From Anaerolineales bacterium UBA2395 (GTDB lineage Bacteria > Chloroflexota > Anaerolineae > Anaerolineales > Villigracilaceae), in contig DDSH01000007.1 of NCBI GenBank assembly GCA_002343775.1, forward strand, positions 91,603 to 155,602: a stretch of 64,000 bases of DNA, in the 5' to 3' direction. Within the stretch, counting starts at the first letter, position 1; each line of letters starts with the position of its first letter. A program made the translations under genes and the position numbers. Positions 24,537 to 31,761 of the stretch are shown here, in pieces. Below the pieces are notes generated by a model, which was given only the letters and a program-made list of their open reading frames with translations, was not told where the DNA came from and made no database searches.

Positions 24537-25955
24537 TTATTTTTTGCGTTTTACAGCAAACACCATCCCCAACAATGCAGGGAAGAGAAAAGCGCTTCCG
24601 CAAAGGGGGTTGGGGGCAGAGGGAATTTCGGTGGCGGGGGGCGGCGCTTGGGGCGTGGATTCGGCTTGGGTGGAATCTTCAGGCGCGGGCGTGGCAGGAA
24701 GCGGTGTCTCGGTGGCGAATCCGCCCCAGGGGGTGGGAGGGATTGGGGTGGCGGTCAGCCCGAGCAGGGTAAAACTTCCATCTTCATTTTGTTGAGCAGC
24801 CTGCGGAATTTGATAACTGATCTCAAGCAATAAATCTTTTGCCAGTTGATTGTCTGGGTCGAGTTCGAGCGTGGTTTGAAGTTCGGTCAGGAGCACTGTC
24901 AGAATCCCTTCAGTATCCTGCTCGCCCGCAAAATAAATTCCATATTGGTAATGAGCCCAGAGCAGGTCGGCATAGCCGTAATGCCAAAGCGGGTCATCGG
25001 GCAGGAGTGCAAGACAACGTTCGTAGGCATCTTTGCTCAACGCGTACAATTCAAGCCCGCCACGGTCGGCGCGCAAATATCCCTTTGGCATCATGATGAC
25101 ATCTTTATACGCCTTCGCCAGCCTGCCCCAGGCTTCGCCATCGTTGGGACTTTTCTCGACATTGTTTTTTTCGCTCAACACCTTTTCCCACAATGCCGGG
25201 GCGACGACAACGATCTGGATGTTATCGAGATAGGTCGGTTCGAGATCGGTGAACGACCAGCGGATTTCATTTCCGCTTCGGACTCCGCCCGGGGTGGATA
25301 CGCCATGCCCAGCCTCGCCGTTCAAGTCGAGATTTTGCTCGTTGACCTCATACGGCAGGCGGACGATGATCTCGGCGCTGCCAATGGTGCCGTTCCAACC
25401 TGCGCCGGTTTCAAGAATATATTTGAAGGCTTCGTAGGGATAGTAGCCAAAGCCATCCACGTTGTAAACGACTTCGAGAAGTACATCCTGATTCGGGGGA
25501 AAGGTCACATCAAAAACCGCCCAGGGAATCTCATCGCGTTCGGGGAAGGAGTATTCGCTGTTGGTGAAGGGCTGAATTTCGCGGCGGGTTGGCACAGAGG
25601 CGCCGTTCACTTTGGCAGTGATGGATGGGATTTCAGGGAACCCGCCATAGCCGTCTGAGTTGCCGTTGAAAAATGAAAGCGGAAAACGTACCGCCATCGT
25701 CTCTGCTTGTGTGCCAAGGTTGCGCATGGTGAACACGGCTTCGGTTTTGGCAATGGCGCGTTGCGGATCGGACGGATGTTTGGTGATCGTCAATGTCACC
25801 GTCTCTGCCACCATGCGCACCTGAGTGATGGATTCTCCCGGCAGAAGGGTGGTGCCCGGAGGCGCTTCGGGTGGGGCGGCATCGGCGCGGACAGATGAGG
25901 CAGGCAGGGTTGAAAAAAGCACAAGTGCAAGAAGTAATAGGGTTATTTTTTTCAT
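24537..25955 (-). CDS. Exported membrane-tethered protein with TPR-like region
   Basis: The 472-residue product starts with a signal peptide (MKKITLLLLALVLFSTLPASS). A beta-rich domain of about 230 residues follows, with a WSFTDLEPTYLDNIQIVVVAP segment (shown as WSFTDLEP) that ends it. Next comes an alpha-helical region resembling TPR units (PNDGEAWGRLAKAYKDVI, DDPLWHYGYADLLWAH), then a Pro-Thr-rich linker, and a C-terminal membrane segment followed by KRKK. The end looks like a sorting or anchor tail (hydrophobic helix plus positive charges) without LPXTG. The role is unknown. A divergent promoter region of about 160 bases separates it from tatD. Confidence 0.7.
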   Translation of the reverse strand: MKKITLLLLALVLFSTLPASSVRADAAPPEAPPGTTLLPGESITQVRMVAETVTLTITKHPSDPQRAIAKTEAVFTMRNLGTQAETMAVRFPLSFFNGNSDGYGGFPEIPSITAKVNGASVPTRREIQPFTNSEYSFPERDEIPWAVFDVTFPPNQDVLLEVVYNVDGFGYYPYEAFKYILETGAGWNGTIGSAEIIVRLPYEVNEQNLDLNGEAGHGVSTPGGVRSGNEIRWSFTDLEPTYLDNIQIVVVAPALWEKVLSEKNNVEKSPNDGEAWGRLAKAYKDVIMMPKGYLRADRGGLELYALSKDAYERCLALLPDDPLWHYGYADLLWAHYQYGIYFAGEQDTEGILTVLLTELQTTLELDPDNQLAKDLLLEISYQIPQAAQQNEDGSFTLLGLTATPIPPTPWGGFATETPLPATPAPEDSTQAESTPQAPPPATEIPSAPNPLCGSAFLFPALLGMVFAVKRKK

Positions 25956-26104
25956 CGAATCTCCTCAGTTTTGATGGGTCTTTTCACTATACAAGAATTA
26001 AAAGTATGGGTCAATTCAGGCAAAAGTACCAGACAAATGTCATCAATATTTCACTTATTTTGTAAAAATCATCCATTTCATATTTTGCACCAAAATCAGA
26101 CTGT

Positions 26105-26110
26105 TATAAT
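26105..26110 (+). promoter_or_regulatory. -10 box of tatD (leaderless type)
   Basis: A perfect TATAAT lies 9 bases before the tatD ATG at 26120. No ribosome site fits between, so the transcript would start at or near the start codon. Confidence 0.55.
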
Positions 26111-26119
26111 GCCAACGCT

Positions 26120-26950
26120 ATGCAATTGACCGATACCCATTGTCACCTGTACTGGAACAAATTCGACGAAGACCGCGAGGCGGTGGTTCAACGCGCCATC
26201 GCAGCTGGTGTGACGCGCATACTCGTCCCCGGTACAACCATCGAGACCAGCAAGCAAGCCATCGACCTTGCCGAAACATACGAGCAGGTCTACGCAGCAG
26301 TCGGCGTCCACCCTACTGACGCGGAAACACTGAATGAATCGAACATCAATGAACTTTTCCGCCTTGCCGAGCATGAAAAAGTGGTTGCCATTGGAGAGAT
26401 CGGGCTGGACTATTACTGGGTCAAAGACCCGGCGAAGCAAAGGCATCAGAAAACCGTCTTCAATTCCCAGGTCCAGATCGCCGATGCGCTCAACAAACCG
26501 CTGGTCATCCACCTGCGCGAGGCGGGCGACACCACACATGGTCCCGTCTTCGATGACCTGTTCCAACAAATGGAATTCTGGTTCGACACGTGGCTCCACG
26601 ACAATCACCCGCTCGGCTTACAACCAGGCGTGCTGCACTCGTTCAACGGCGACTCGCTGCTGGCGCTCAAAGCCGCTGGACTGGGCTTTTTTCTGGGCGT
26701 CACCGGACCGGTCACCTACCCAAAGAACGAGACCCACCGCGAAATGATCAAAAATCTCCCGCTCGAACGCCTGCTCATCGAAACCGATGCGCCGTTCCTT
26801 TCCCCCGTGCCGTTTCGTGGCAAAAGGAACGAACCTGCCTTTGTTCGTCATATTGCTGATAAAATAGCGGAAATCCATTCCAAAAGCCCTGCAGAGACCG
26901 CGTCCCTTACCGCAGATAATGCTAAACGCCTCTTTGCATGGGGAGATTGA
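26120..26950 (+). CDS. tatD: TatD-family metal-dependent hydrolase/deoxyribonuclease
   Basis: The 276-residue TIM-barrel enzyme has the TatD signature throughout: LTDTHCHLYW with the first two His ligands, GVHPTDAETL, AIGEIGLDYYW with the bridging Glu, KPLVIHLREAGDTT, LHSFNGD with a His ligand, and LLIETDAPFLSPVPFRGKRNEP with the last Asp. Family members are 3'-5' DNases or D-aminoacyl hydrolases. The polyprenyl synthase gene starts one base after the stop, so the two are co-translated. Confidence 0.93.
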   Translation: MQLTDTHCHLYWNKFDEDREAVVQRAIAAGVTRILVPGTTIETSKQAIDLAETYEQVYAAVGVHPTDAETLNESNINELFRLAEHEKVVAIGEIGLDYYWVKDPAKQRHQKTVFNSQVQIADALNKPLVIHLREAGDTTHGPVFDDLFQQMEFWFDTWLHDNHPLGLQPGVLHSFNGDSLLALKAAGLGFFLGVTGPVTYPKNETHREMIKNLPLERLLIETDAPFLSPVPFRGKRNEPAFVRHIADKIAEIHSKSPAETASLTADNAKRLFAWGD

Positions 26951-26951
26951 C

Positions 26952-27917
26952 TTGAACGCAGTTACTTTCCTATCACCCGTAACAGAAGAAATCAAACTTG
27001 TCGAAGAGCGAATGCGCTCCCAGGCAGATGAGGCACATCCTGACCTGCGTGCCGCGCTGGAGCATCTGCTCGCCGCCGGAGGGAAACGCATCCGCCCGAC
27101 CCTTGGCTTGCTCGTTGGAAACATGCTGGGTGCGCCCCTTGAGAAACTCGTCACCCTTGGCGCGGCAGTGGAATTGCTCCACACTGCCACCCTCGTCCAC
27201 GACGACCTGATCGATGGTGCGCTCTTGCGCCGTGGTATGCCCACGCTCAATGCGCGCTGGTCGCCGCCCGCCACCGTGCTCACCGGCGACTTCCTCTTTG
27301 CGCGCGCCGCCAAACTCGCCGCCGACACCGACCACCTGCCGCTGATGAAATTGTTCTCCGAAACTCTGGCAACCATCGTCAACGGCGAATTGACGCAGAT
27401 GTTCACCTCGCGCGGTCTCATCAACCGCGACAACTACTACAAACGCATCTACGCCAAAACCGCCTCTCTGTTCGAGATGACCTCACGTGCGGCGGCAATG
27501 GTCAGCCCTGCCAGCGAAGAGACCATCGAGTCGATGCGCGATTTTGGCTACCAGATCGGCGTTGCTTTTCAGATCGTGGATGACATCCTCGACTTCGTCG
27601 GCGAACAATCGGCGGTTGGCAAGCCGCTCGGCTCGGACCTGTTGAACGGTCTCGTGACCCTGCCCGCCATTTACTATGCCGAAGCCAACCCCAACGACCC
27701 GGATGTGCTATCCCTGCCCAACGGCGGCTGGACCAACAACGAGAACATGACCCGCCTTGTGGATAATATCCGCGCCAGTGATGCAGCAAAACTCGCCATG
27801 CGCGAAGCCGAGAATCACGTTGAACACGCGCTTGCCTGTCTCGTCTCCACCGAAGCCTCCGCCGAACGCGACGCGTTGGAAAATCTTGCAAAGTATATTG
27901 TCGATCGAAAAGTTTAG
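26952..27917 (+). CDS. Polyprenyl synthetase (long-chain isoprenyl diphosphate synthase)
   Basis: This enzyme condenses isopentenyl diphosphate onto allylic primers to make the side chain of quinones or a C40-C55 carrier. The 321-residue product has GGKRIRPTLGLL, the first aspartate-rich motif HDDLIDGALLRRG, TGDFLFARA, and the second motif QIVDDILDFVGE, followed by GKPLGSDLLNGLVTLPAIYY (seen as KPLGSDLLNG). The TTG at 26952 is preferred because GGAG stands six bases before it; an in-frame ATG at 26919 would overlap tatD by 32 bases. The product length class (hepta-, octa- or decaprenyl) is not determined. Confidence 0.92.
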   Translation: MNAVTFLSPVTEEIKLVEERMRSQADEAHPDLRAALEHLLAAGGKRIRPTLGLLVGNMLGAPLEKLVTLGAAVELLHTATLVHDDLIDGALLRRGMPTLNARWSPPATVLTGDFLFARAAKLAADTDHLPLMKLFSETLATIVNGELTQMFTSRGLINRDNYYKRIYAKTASLFEMTSRAAAMVSPASEETIESMRDFGYQIGVAFQIVDDILDFVGEQSAVGKPLGSDLLNGLVTLPAIYYAEANPNDPDVLSLPNGGWTNNENMTRLVDNIRASDAAKLAMREAENHVEHALACLVSTEASAERDALENLAKYIVDRKV

Positions 27918-27958
27918 CAGCATGTAGAGATTGGCAATTGTCAATCTACCCTAACCTC

Positions 27959-28465
27959 ATGTCCAACCCAAGAAAACCCTTTCGTTTCAACGTCGGCTTC
28001 ATCATCCATGAAGAAGTCGGTTACAACCACGACTTTCCGTTCTCCATCGAAAAATTCACCCTCGGCGGCGATTTTGAACTGCGCAATATCGAAGGCGTGG
28101 TCAACGTTGGCAAGACCCCACAAGGATTGATCGCCCAGGCGGATTTCTCCGCTGAAACCACGGTGACTTGTGCGCGTTGTCTGACCGATTTCACCCAGGA
28201 ACTTGACTGGTCATTCACCGAGCTATTCGCCTTCGACCAGCGCTCCATCAGTGAATCCGGGCTGCTCCTGCCCGAGGATGCCCACCTTGACCTTGAAGAC
28301 CTGCTGCGCGAATACGCCCTGCTGGAGATTCCCATCAGTCCTGTCTGCAAGCCAGATTGCAAGGGTTTGTGCCCCGAGTGTGGGCAGAACCTGAACGAGA
28401 AGGATTGCGGTCACCGCCCTCCTGAACCGGATTCTCCCTTCGCAAAACTCAAGGATTTGTTGTAA
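27959..28465 (+). CDS. DUF177 (YceD) family protein
   Basis: This 168-residue protein is of the YceD/DUF177 family, linked to 23S rRNA and usually encoded just before rpmF. It has the conserved core TCARCLTDFTQELDWSF, EDLLREYALLEIPISPVC and a cysteine set CKPDCKGLCPECGQNLNEKDCG (shown in parts). The N-terminus PFRFNVGFIIHE is typical of Chloroflexota members. A TTG at 27938 would add seven residues, but ATG 27959 fits the family better. A near-palindrome, GATTG-x-CAATTG-x-CAATC (27929-27946), lies just upstream. Here rpmF does not follow; a Met-rich short frame and metG do. Confidence 0.9.
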   Translation: MSNPRKPFRFNVGFIIHEEVGYNHDFPFSIEKFTLGGDFELRNIEGVVNVGKTPQGLIAQADFSAETTVTCARCLTDFTQELDWSFTELFAFDQRSISESGLLLPEDAHLDLEDLLREYALLEIPISPVCKPDCKGLCPECGQNLNEKDCGHRPPEPDSPFAKLKDLL

Positions 28466-28468
28466 AAT
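28463..28468 (+). promoter_or_regulatory. Putative -10 box for the metG leader
   Basis: TAAAAT overlaps the DUF177 stop codon and stands 7 bases before ATG 28476, the same leaderless spacing seen at other genes in this window. The -35 is not clear. Confidence 0.35.
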
Positions 28469-28475
28469 ACCGCCC

Positions 28476-28580
28476 ATGAAACACACTTCCGCTTACCCAA
28501 TGGTGCCAATAACCATGTTGATGTCCATGCACAGCATAATGCGAATGGAAATGTTCAGCTGCGCCAAGTGGAACGCATAG
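28476..28580 (+). CDS. Methionine-rich leader peptide of metG
   Basis: A 34-codon frame opens at ATG 28476 and closes at TAG 28578-28580. Eight of its codons are ATG (residues 1, 9, 14, 16, 18, 22, 24, 26), against one or two expected in a protein of this size. It has no ribosome site but stands 7 bases after TAAAAT, so it may be read from a leaderless mRNA. An intrinsic terminator starts 20 bases after its stop, and metG, for methionyl-tRNA synthetase, follows. This is the layout of ribosome-mediated transcription attenuation: stalling at Met codons when charged tRNA-Met is scarce would keep the terminator from forming. The regulatory role is inference. Confidence 0.6.
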   Translation: MKHTSAYPMVPITMLMSMHSIMRMEMFSCAKWNA

Positions 28581-28600
28581 TTTTTCAACCCTGAAAAACC

Positions 28601-28629
28601 AGGCTGTCCATTTCGCGGACAGCCTTTTT
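28601..28629 (+). terminator. Intrinsic terminator / attenuator before metG
   Basis: The arms AGGCTGTCC (28601-28609) and GGACAGCCT (28617-28625) pair perfectly around ATTTCGC and run into TTTT. A second 8-bp perfect hairpin, GTTTTTCA/TGAAAAAC (28580-28599), abuts it on the left and starts in the leader stop codon. A segment in the leader frame, 28528-28535, can pair with the left terminator arm (28603-28610) at 7 of 8 positions and may be the antiterminator. Confidence 0.8.
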
Positions 28630-28643
28630 GTTTGAAAGTTCAA

Positions 28644-28715
28644 ACCACAAAGAACACAAAGGGTCACAAAGGTTTAAGAACCCATCCTTCGTGTACCTTC
28701 GTGACCCTTTGTGGT
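28644..28715. repeat. Second copy of the CACAAAGGACACNAAGG palindrome
   Basis: Left arm 28644-28672 (core ACCACAAAGAACACAAAGGG) and right arm 28686-28715 (core CGTGACCCTTTGTGGT) are inverted copies. The family is the same as at 9307-9385. It sits between the attenuator and the metG ribosome site. Confidence 0.7.
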
Positions 28716-28734
28716 AATAAAACGGAGTTCCGCC

Positions 28735-30528
28735 ATGACCGAAACCATTTTAGTAGCCGTCGCCTGGCCGTATGCCAATGCCGAAATCCATGTGGGCAAT
28801 ATCACCGGTTCACACCTGCCCGGAGATATCTTCGCTCGTTACCACCGCCTCAAAGGGAATCGCGTGCTGATGATCACCGGCACCGACTCGCATGGCACGC
28901 CCGTCACCATGAGCGCGGACAAGCTTGGCAAACCCGTGGAAGAAGTGTACAAATCTTTCCATGAAGGCTTCATCGAGTTGTTCCAGCAGATCGGCATCAC
29001 CTACGACCTGTACACAACCACCCACAGCGACAACCATTTCAAGGTATCGCAGGCAATGTTCCTCGCCTTGCAGAAGAACGGTTTCCTCTACCGCGAGTTC
29101 AGCAAGCAGTGGTACTCCCCCAGCGCAAGCAAATTCCTGCCCGACCGCTACGTGGAAGGGACATGCTACATTTGCGGGTACGAAAGCGCACGCTCCGATC
29201 AATGTGACCGCTGCGGGAATGTGCTTGAACCGGAGAAGTTGATCAATCCGCGTGCCACCACCGGCGACGGCGCACTCGAACTGCGCGACACGGAACATTT
29301 CTATCTCGACCTCTCCAAACTCGAGCCGAAGGTCAAAGAATTTTTGCAATCGCGATCCGAGCACATGCGCGACACGGTCTTGGGCGAGTCTCTGCGCAAG
29401 ATCGAAAGTGAAGGCTTGAAAGCCCGCTCCATCACCCGCGACCTCGACTGGGGCATTCCTGTTCCCGTCGATGAACCGCAATGGAAGACCAAAGTGCTTT
29501 ACGTGTGGTTCGAAGCCGTCATCGGCTATCTCTCCGCTCCAATCGAGTGGGCACAGTTATCGGATCAGAAAGAGGCGTGGCGTGATTGGTGGATCAACCC
29601 CGCCGCGAAGCAATTCCATTTTATTGGCAAAGACAACATCTTTTTCCACACGTCACAGTGGCCCGCCGAGTTGATGGGCGCGGGCAGCGCGTTCATGGAG
29701 TTCTTTGCGGGCGAGCAAAACGCGCCGCTTATCTTGCCGTTCGATGTGCCTGCCAATCAGTTCATGAATCTTGAAGGTCAGAAGATCAGCGGCTCGCGCA
29801 ACTGGGCGGTTTGGGGACGCGACGCCCTCACCCGCTACGACCCGGATGCCATCCGCTATTACCTGACGGCGAACATGCCCGAAGCCAAAGACAGCGATTG
29901 GGATTGGGCGGAGTTCGTAGCACGCAACAACAACGAGCTCGTGGCGACGTGGGGCAACCTCGCGAACCGCGTGCTGTCGTTCTGTTACAAGCATTGGGAA
30001 GGCGTTGTGCCGAATGTGGATGTGAACACGCTTCGCCCCGCGGACCTGGAACTGCTCGCCACTATTGAGGCTGGCTTCAACACTGTGGGCGCCGAACTCG
30101 ACGCCGTGCGTCTGCGCTCTGCCCTCGGTGAGACCATGAAACTCGCCACCGCCGTCAATCAGTATCTCGACACCAATGCACCGTGGTCTGCGGTAAAGAC
30201 CGACAAAGACGGCGCTGCCAAAACCATCTACACTGCTTTGAAAGCGATTGACTCATTGAAGGTCATGTTCGCGCCGTTCATCCCGTTCACCTCCGAACGC
30301 CTGCACGGATTCTTCGGCTACGAAACTCCGCTCTTCGGCGAGCAATACACCGAAGACGTGACCGACGCCATCGGCACGCATAAGGTGTTGCGCTATAAGT
30401 CGGTTGAAGGTTTGCAATGGAAACCCAGCGACCTGAAGCCGGGCGCGAAGTTGAATCAACCGGGTCCGCTGTTCAAGAAGTTGGAACACACCGTCATTGA
30501 GGAAGAACGCGGAAGATTGGGTAAGTAA
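28735..30528 (+). CDS. metG: Methionyl-tRNA synthetase
   Basis: This enzyme charges tRNA-Met with methionine in the cytoplasm. The 597-residue class I synthetase has the HIGH variant HVGN at residues 19-22 after AWPYANAEI, and the KMSKS variant KISGS at 350-354 in LEGQKISGSRNW. The zinc knuckle CYICGYESARSDQCDRCGN carries four Cys. WFEAVIGYLSAP and KDNIFFHTSQWPAELMG are family blocks. The tRNA-binding C-terminal EMAP domain is absent, giving a MetG1-like, archaeal/plant-style short form. ATG 28735 follows ACGGAG. A Met-rich leader frame and terminator lie upstream, and a strong terminator follows. Confidence 0.95.
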   Translation: MTETILVAVAWPYANAEIHVGNITGSHLPGDIFARYHRLKGNRVLMITGTDSHGTPVTMSADKLGKPVEEVYKSFHEGFIELFQQIGITYDLYTTTHSDNHFKVSQAMFLALQKNGFLYREFSKQWYSPSASKFLPDRYVEGTCYICGYESARSDQCDRCGNVLEPEKLINPRATTGDGALELRDTEHFYLDLSKLEPKVKEFLQSRSEHMRDTVLGESLRKIESEGLKARSITRDLDWGIPVPVDEPQWKTKVLYVWFEAVIGYLSAPIEWAQLSDQKEAWRDWWINPAAKQFHFIGKDNIFFHTSQWPAELMGAGSAFMEFFAGEQNAPLILPFDVPANQFMNLEGQKISGSRNWAVWGRDALTRYDPDAIRYYLTANMPEAKDSDWDWAEFVARNNNELVATWGNLANRVLSFCYKHWEGVVPNVDVNTLRPADLELLATIEAGFNTVGAELDAVRLRSALGETMKLATAVNQYLDTNAPWSAVKTDKDGAAKTIYTALKAIDSLKVMFAPFIPFTSERLHGFFGYETPLFGEQYTEDVTDAIGTHKVLRYKSVEGLQWKPSDLKPGAKLNQPGPLFKKLEHTVIEEERGRLGK

Positions 30529-30529
30529 G

Positions 30530-30567
30530 ACAAAAGCGGATGTTGTTGCGACAACATCCGCTTTTGT
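30530..30567 (+). terminator. Terminator after metG
   Basis: A 17-bp perfect stem (30530-30546 with 30551-30567, core AAAAGCGGATGTTGT) encloses a 4-base loop. It is symmetrical in its A/T tails and so can serve the convergent TIR gene too. Confidence 0.92.
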
Positions 30568-30578
30568 TACATAAAAAA

Positions 30579-31499
30579 TTATTTGCTCCAAACATTAAAC
30601 TTAGCAACAAAGCGATTAAAAAACATCACATTAGTAATTTTATTCTTTGCGAACTGCATATCGATAACAGTTATTTCAGCAACTAATGTCTCTGTTTCTA
30701 AAACAATTTTCTTTTGTTTTTCAGCTTCAACAACTTCACCATGTTTTCTAAGGTTATTAAGCATATCTAGGTTTCCCATTACATATGAATTAACATAATA
30801 CTTAAAACTTGTCTTTATATCATTTTTATCAAATAGCCACATTTGAAAGGCAACAATTTTTTGTACTCCCCCAGAATTAGCCGTTTTTTCAAAACCAATC
30901 CCATATTCTCCTAAAAACTCTCCAGATTTAGAATCAACAGAATAAGAAACATCAAAATTTTCATCACCATAGTTATACTCAATCAAGGCAGAAGATATAG
31001 GAGCCTCTTCTTCTACGTGTATAAAGTCGTGGGAGTTTGAGCTTTTTGCACCTAATCTCAATCCTAGTTTTTGAGCACGCAAGTCAAAACTTGCTAATAA
31101 ACGAGAAAAAACTATGTTTTGCCTGTTAGCAGGAAAATAATCTACATATTGAAGAGACCTTAATCGACGAGGAACCTGACAATTATCTAATCGCAAAGGC
31201 ACAATAAAAATTGCTCCCTCCGGCTTTTCTAAAGCAACATCAATAGAAAACTTCAATTCCCTTTGAATATATCCTTCCTTACTTACAGAGCTATTCGAAA
31301 GACAAATAAGTACAACATCAGAAACCTCAATAGCTTTTTCTATCTCTAAATCCCAATCTTGCCCCGGTATTAATTTTTCCTCATCCAACCACGGATCAAT
31401 CCACCCTTCGGCTAATAATCGCTCATATAATTCGCGGACAACAGGCTTGTCCTGTGAGGCGTGGCAGAGAAAAACACGGAGTTTGCGAGGTTCGGTCAT
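30579..31499 (-). CDS. TIR-domain protein with unassigned C-terminal domain
   Basis: Residues 1-140 of this 306-residue protein are a TIR domain: LRVFLCHASQDKPVVRELYERL as box 1, DPWLDEEKLIPGQDW, SDVVLICLSNSS, and GYIQRELKFSID with the Glu expected at the NADase catalytic position. Bacterial TIR proteins cleave NAD or make cyclic ADP-ribose signals in antiphage defence, or act in other signalling. The C-terminal 140 residues (FDVSYSVDSKSGEFLGEYG, VAFQMWLFDKNDIKTSFKY) look like a beta-rich domain that I cannot assign. The gene is visibly AT-rich and uses A/T-ending codons, unlike its neighbours, so recent transfer is likely. No partner defence gene lies beside it. A TAAAAT lies about 25 bases upstream of the start. 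Confidence 0.82.
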   Translation of the reverse strand: MTEPRKLRVFLCHASQDKPVVRELYERLLAEGWIDPWLDEEKLIPGQDWDLEIEKAIEVSDVVLICLSNSSVSKEGYIQRELKFSIDVALEKPEGAIFIVPLRLDNCQVPRRLRSLQYVDYFPANRQNIVFSRLLASFDLRAQKLGLRLGAKSSNSHDFIHVEEEAPISSALIEYNYGDENFDVSYSVDSKSGEFLGEYGIGFEKTANSGGVQKIVAFQMWLFDKNDIKTSFKYYVNSYVMGNLDMLNNLRKHGEVVEAEKQKKIVLETETLVAEITVIDMQFAKNKITNVMFFNRFVAKFNVWSK

Positions 31500-31761
31500 G
31501 GCATGAAATGTCCCTTGACGTCTATTTTATCCCGCAACCTGTAACTTTCCAACCTTTTGATTTGGTCTAATGAAAATTGGATTTGCACAGATCAAAATTT
31601 ATTTTCATCCGATCAAATTTCGATTCGGTCTAATCTTCGGTTGGGTTTTTTGCCTACGCGCAGGCAGATATGGAAGAAGAACAAGTTCCACCCTATGGTA
31701 GGTTGAAATTTTTGGCGTCGTCCCTTATAAAAAATTAAAATTCCAACCCAAGGAGAATGCA
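31500..31761. other. AT-rich intergenic region between divergent genes
   Basis: No gene is visible in these 262 bases. They hold two copies of GGTCTAAT (31564-31571 and 31627-31634), a GCCTACGCGCAGGC hairpin near 31651, and a short stretch (CCTGTAACTTTCCAACC) resembling a remnant of the repeat at 24451. The promoters of the TIR gene and of the SRPBCC-PDZ-DinB gene must both lie here. The composition matches the TIR gene, so this DNA may have arrived with it. Confidence 0.5.

Noticed and set aside
28466..28594. A second open frame over the metG leader, in frame with and downstream of the DUF177 stop
   Set aside because: It has no start codon and would require stop readthrough. The Met-rich frame with a start and a clear layout explains the region better.
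30579..31499. Multi-gene TIR defence system such as Thoeris or CBASS
   Set aside because: No SIR2, cyclase or other partner gene is adjacent, so only a single-gene effector can be proposed.
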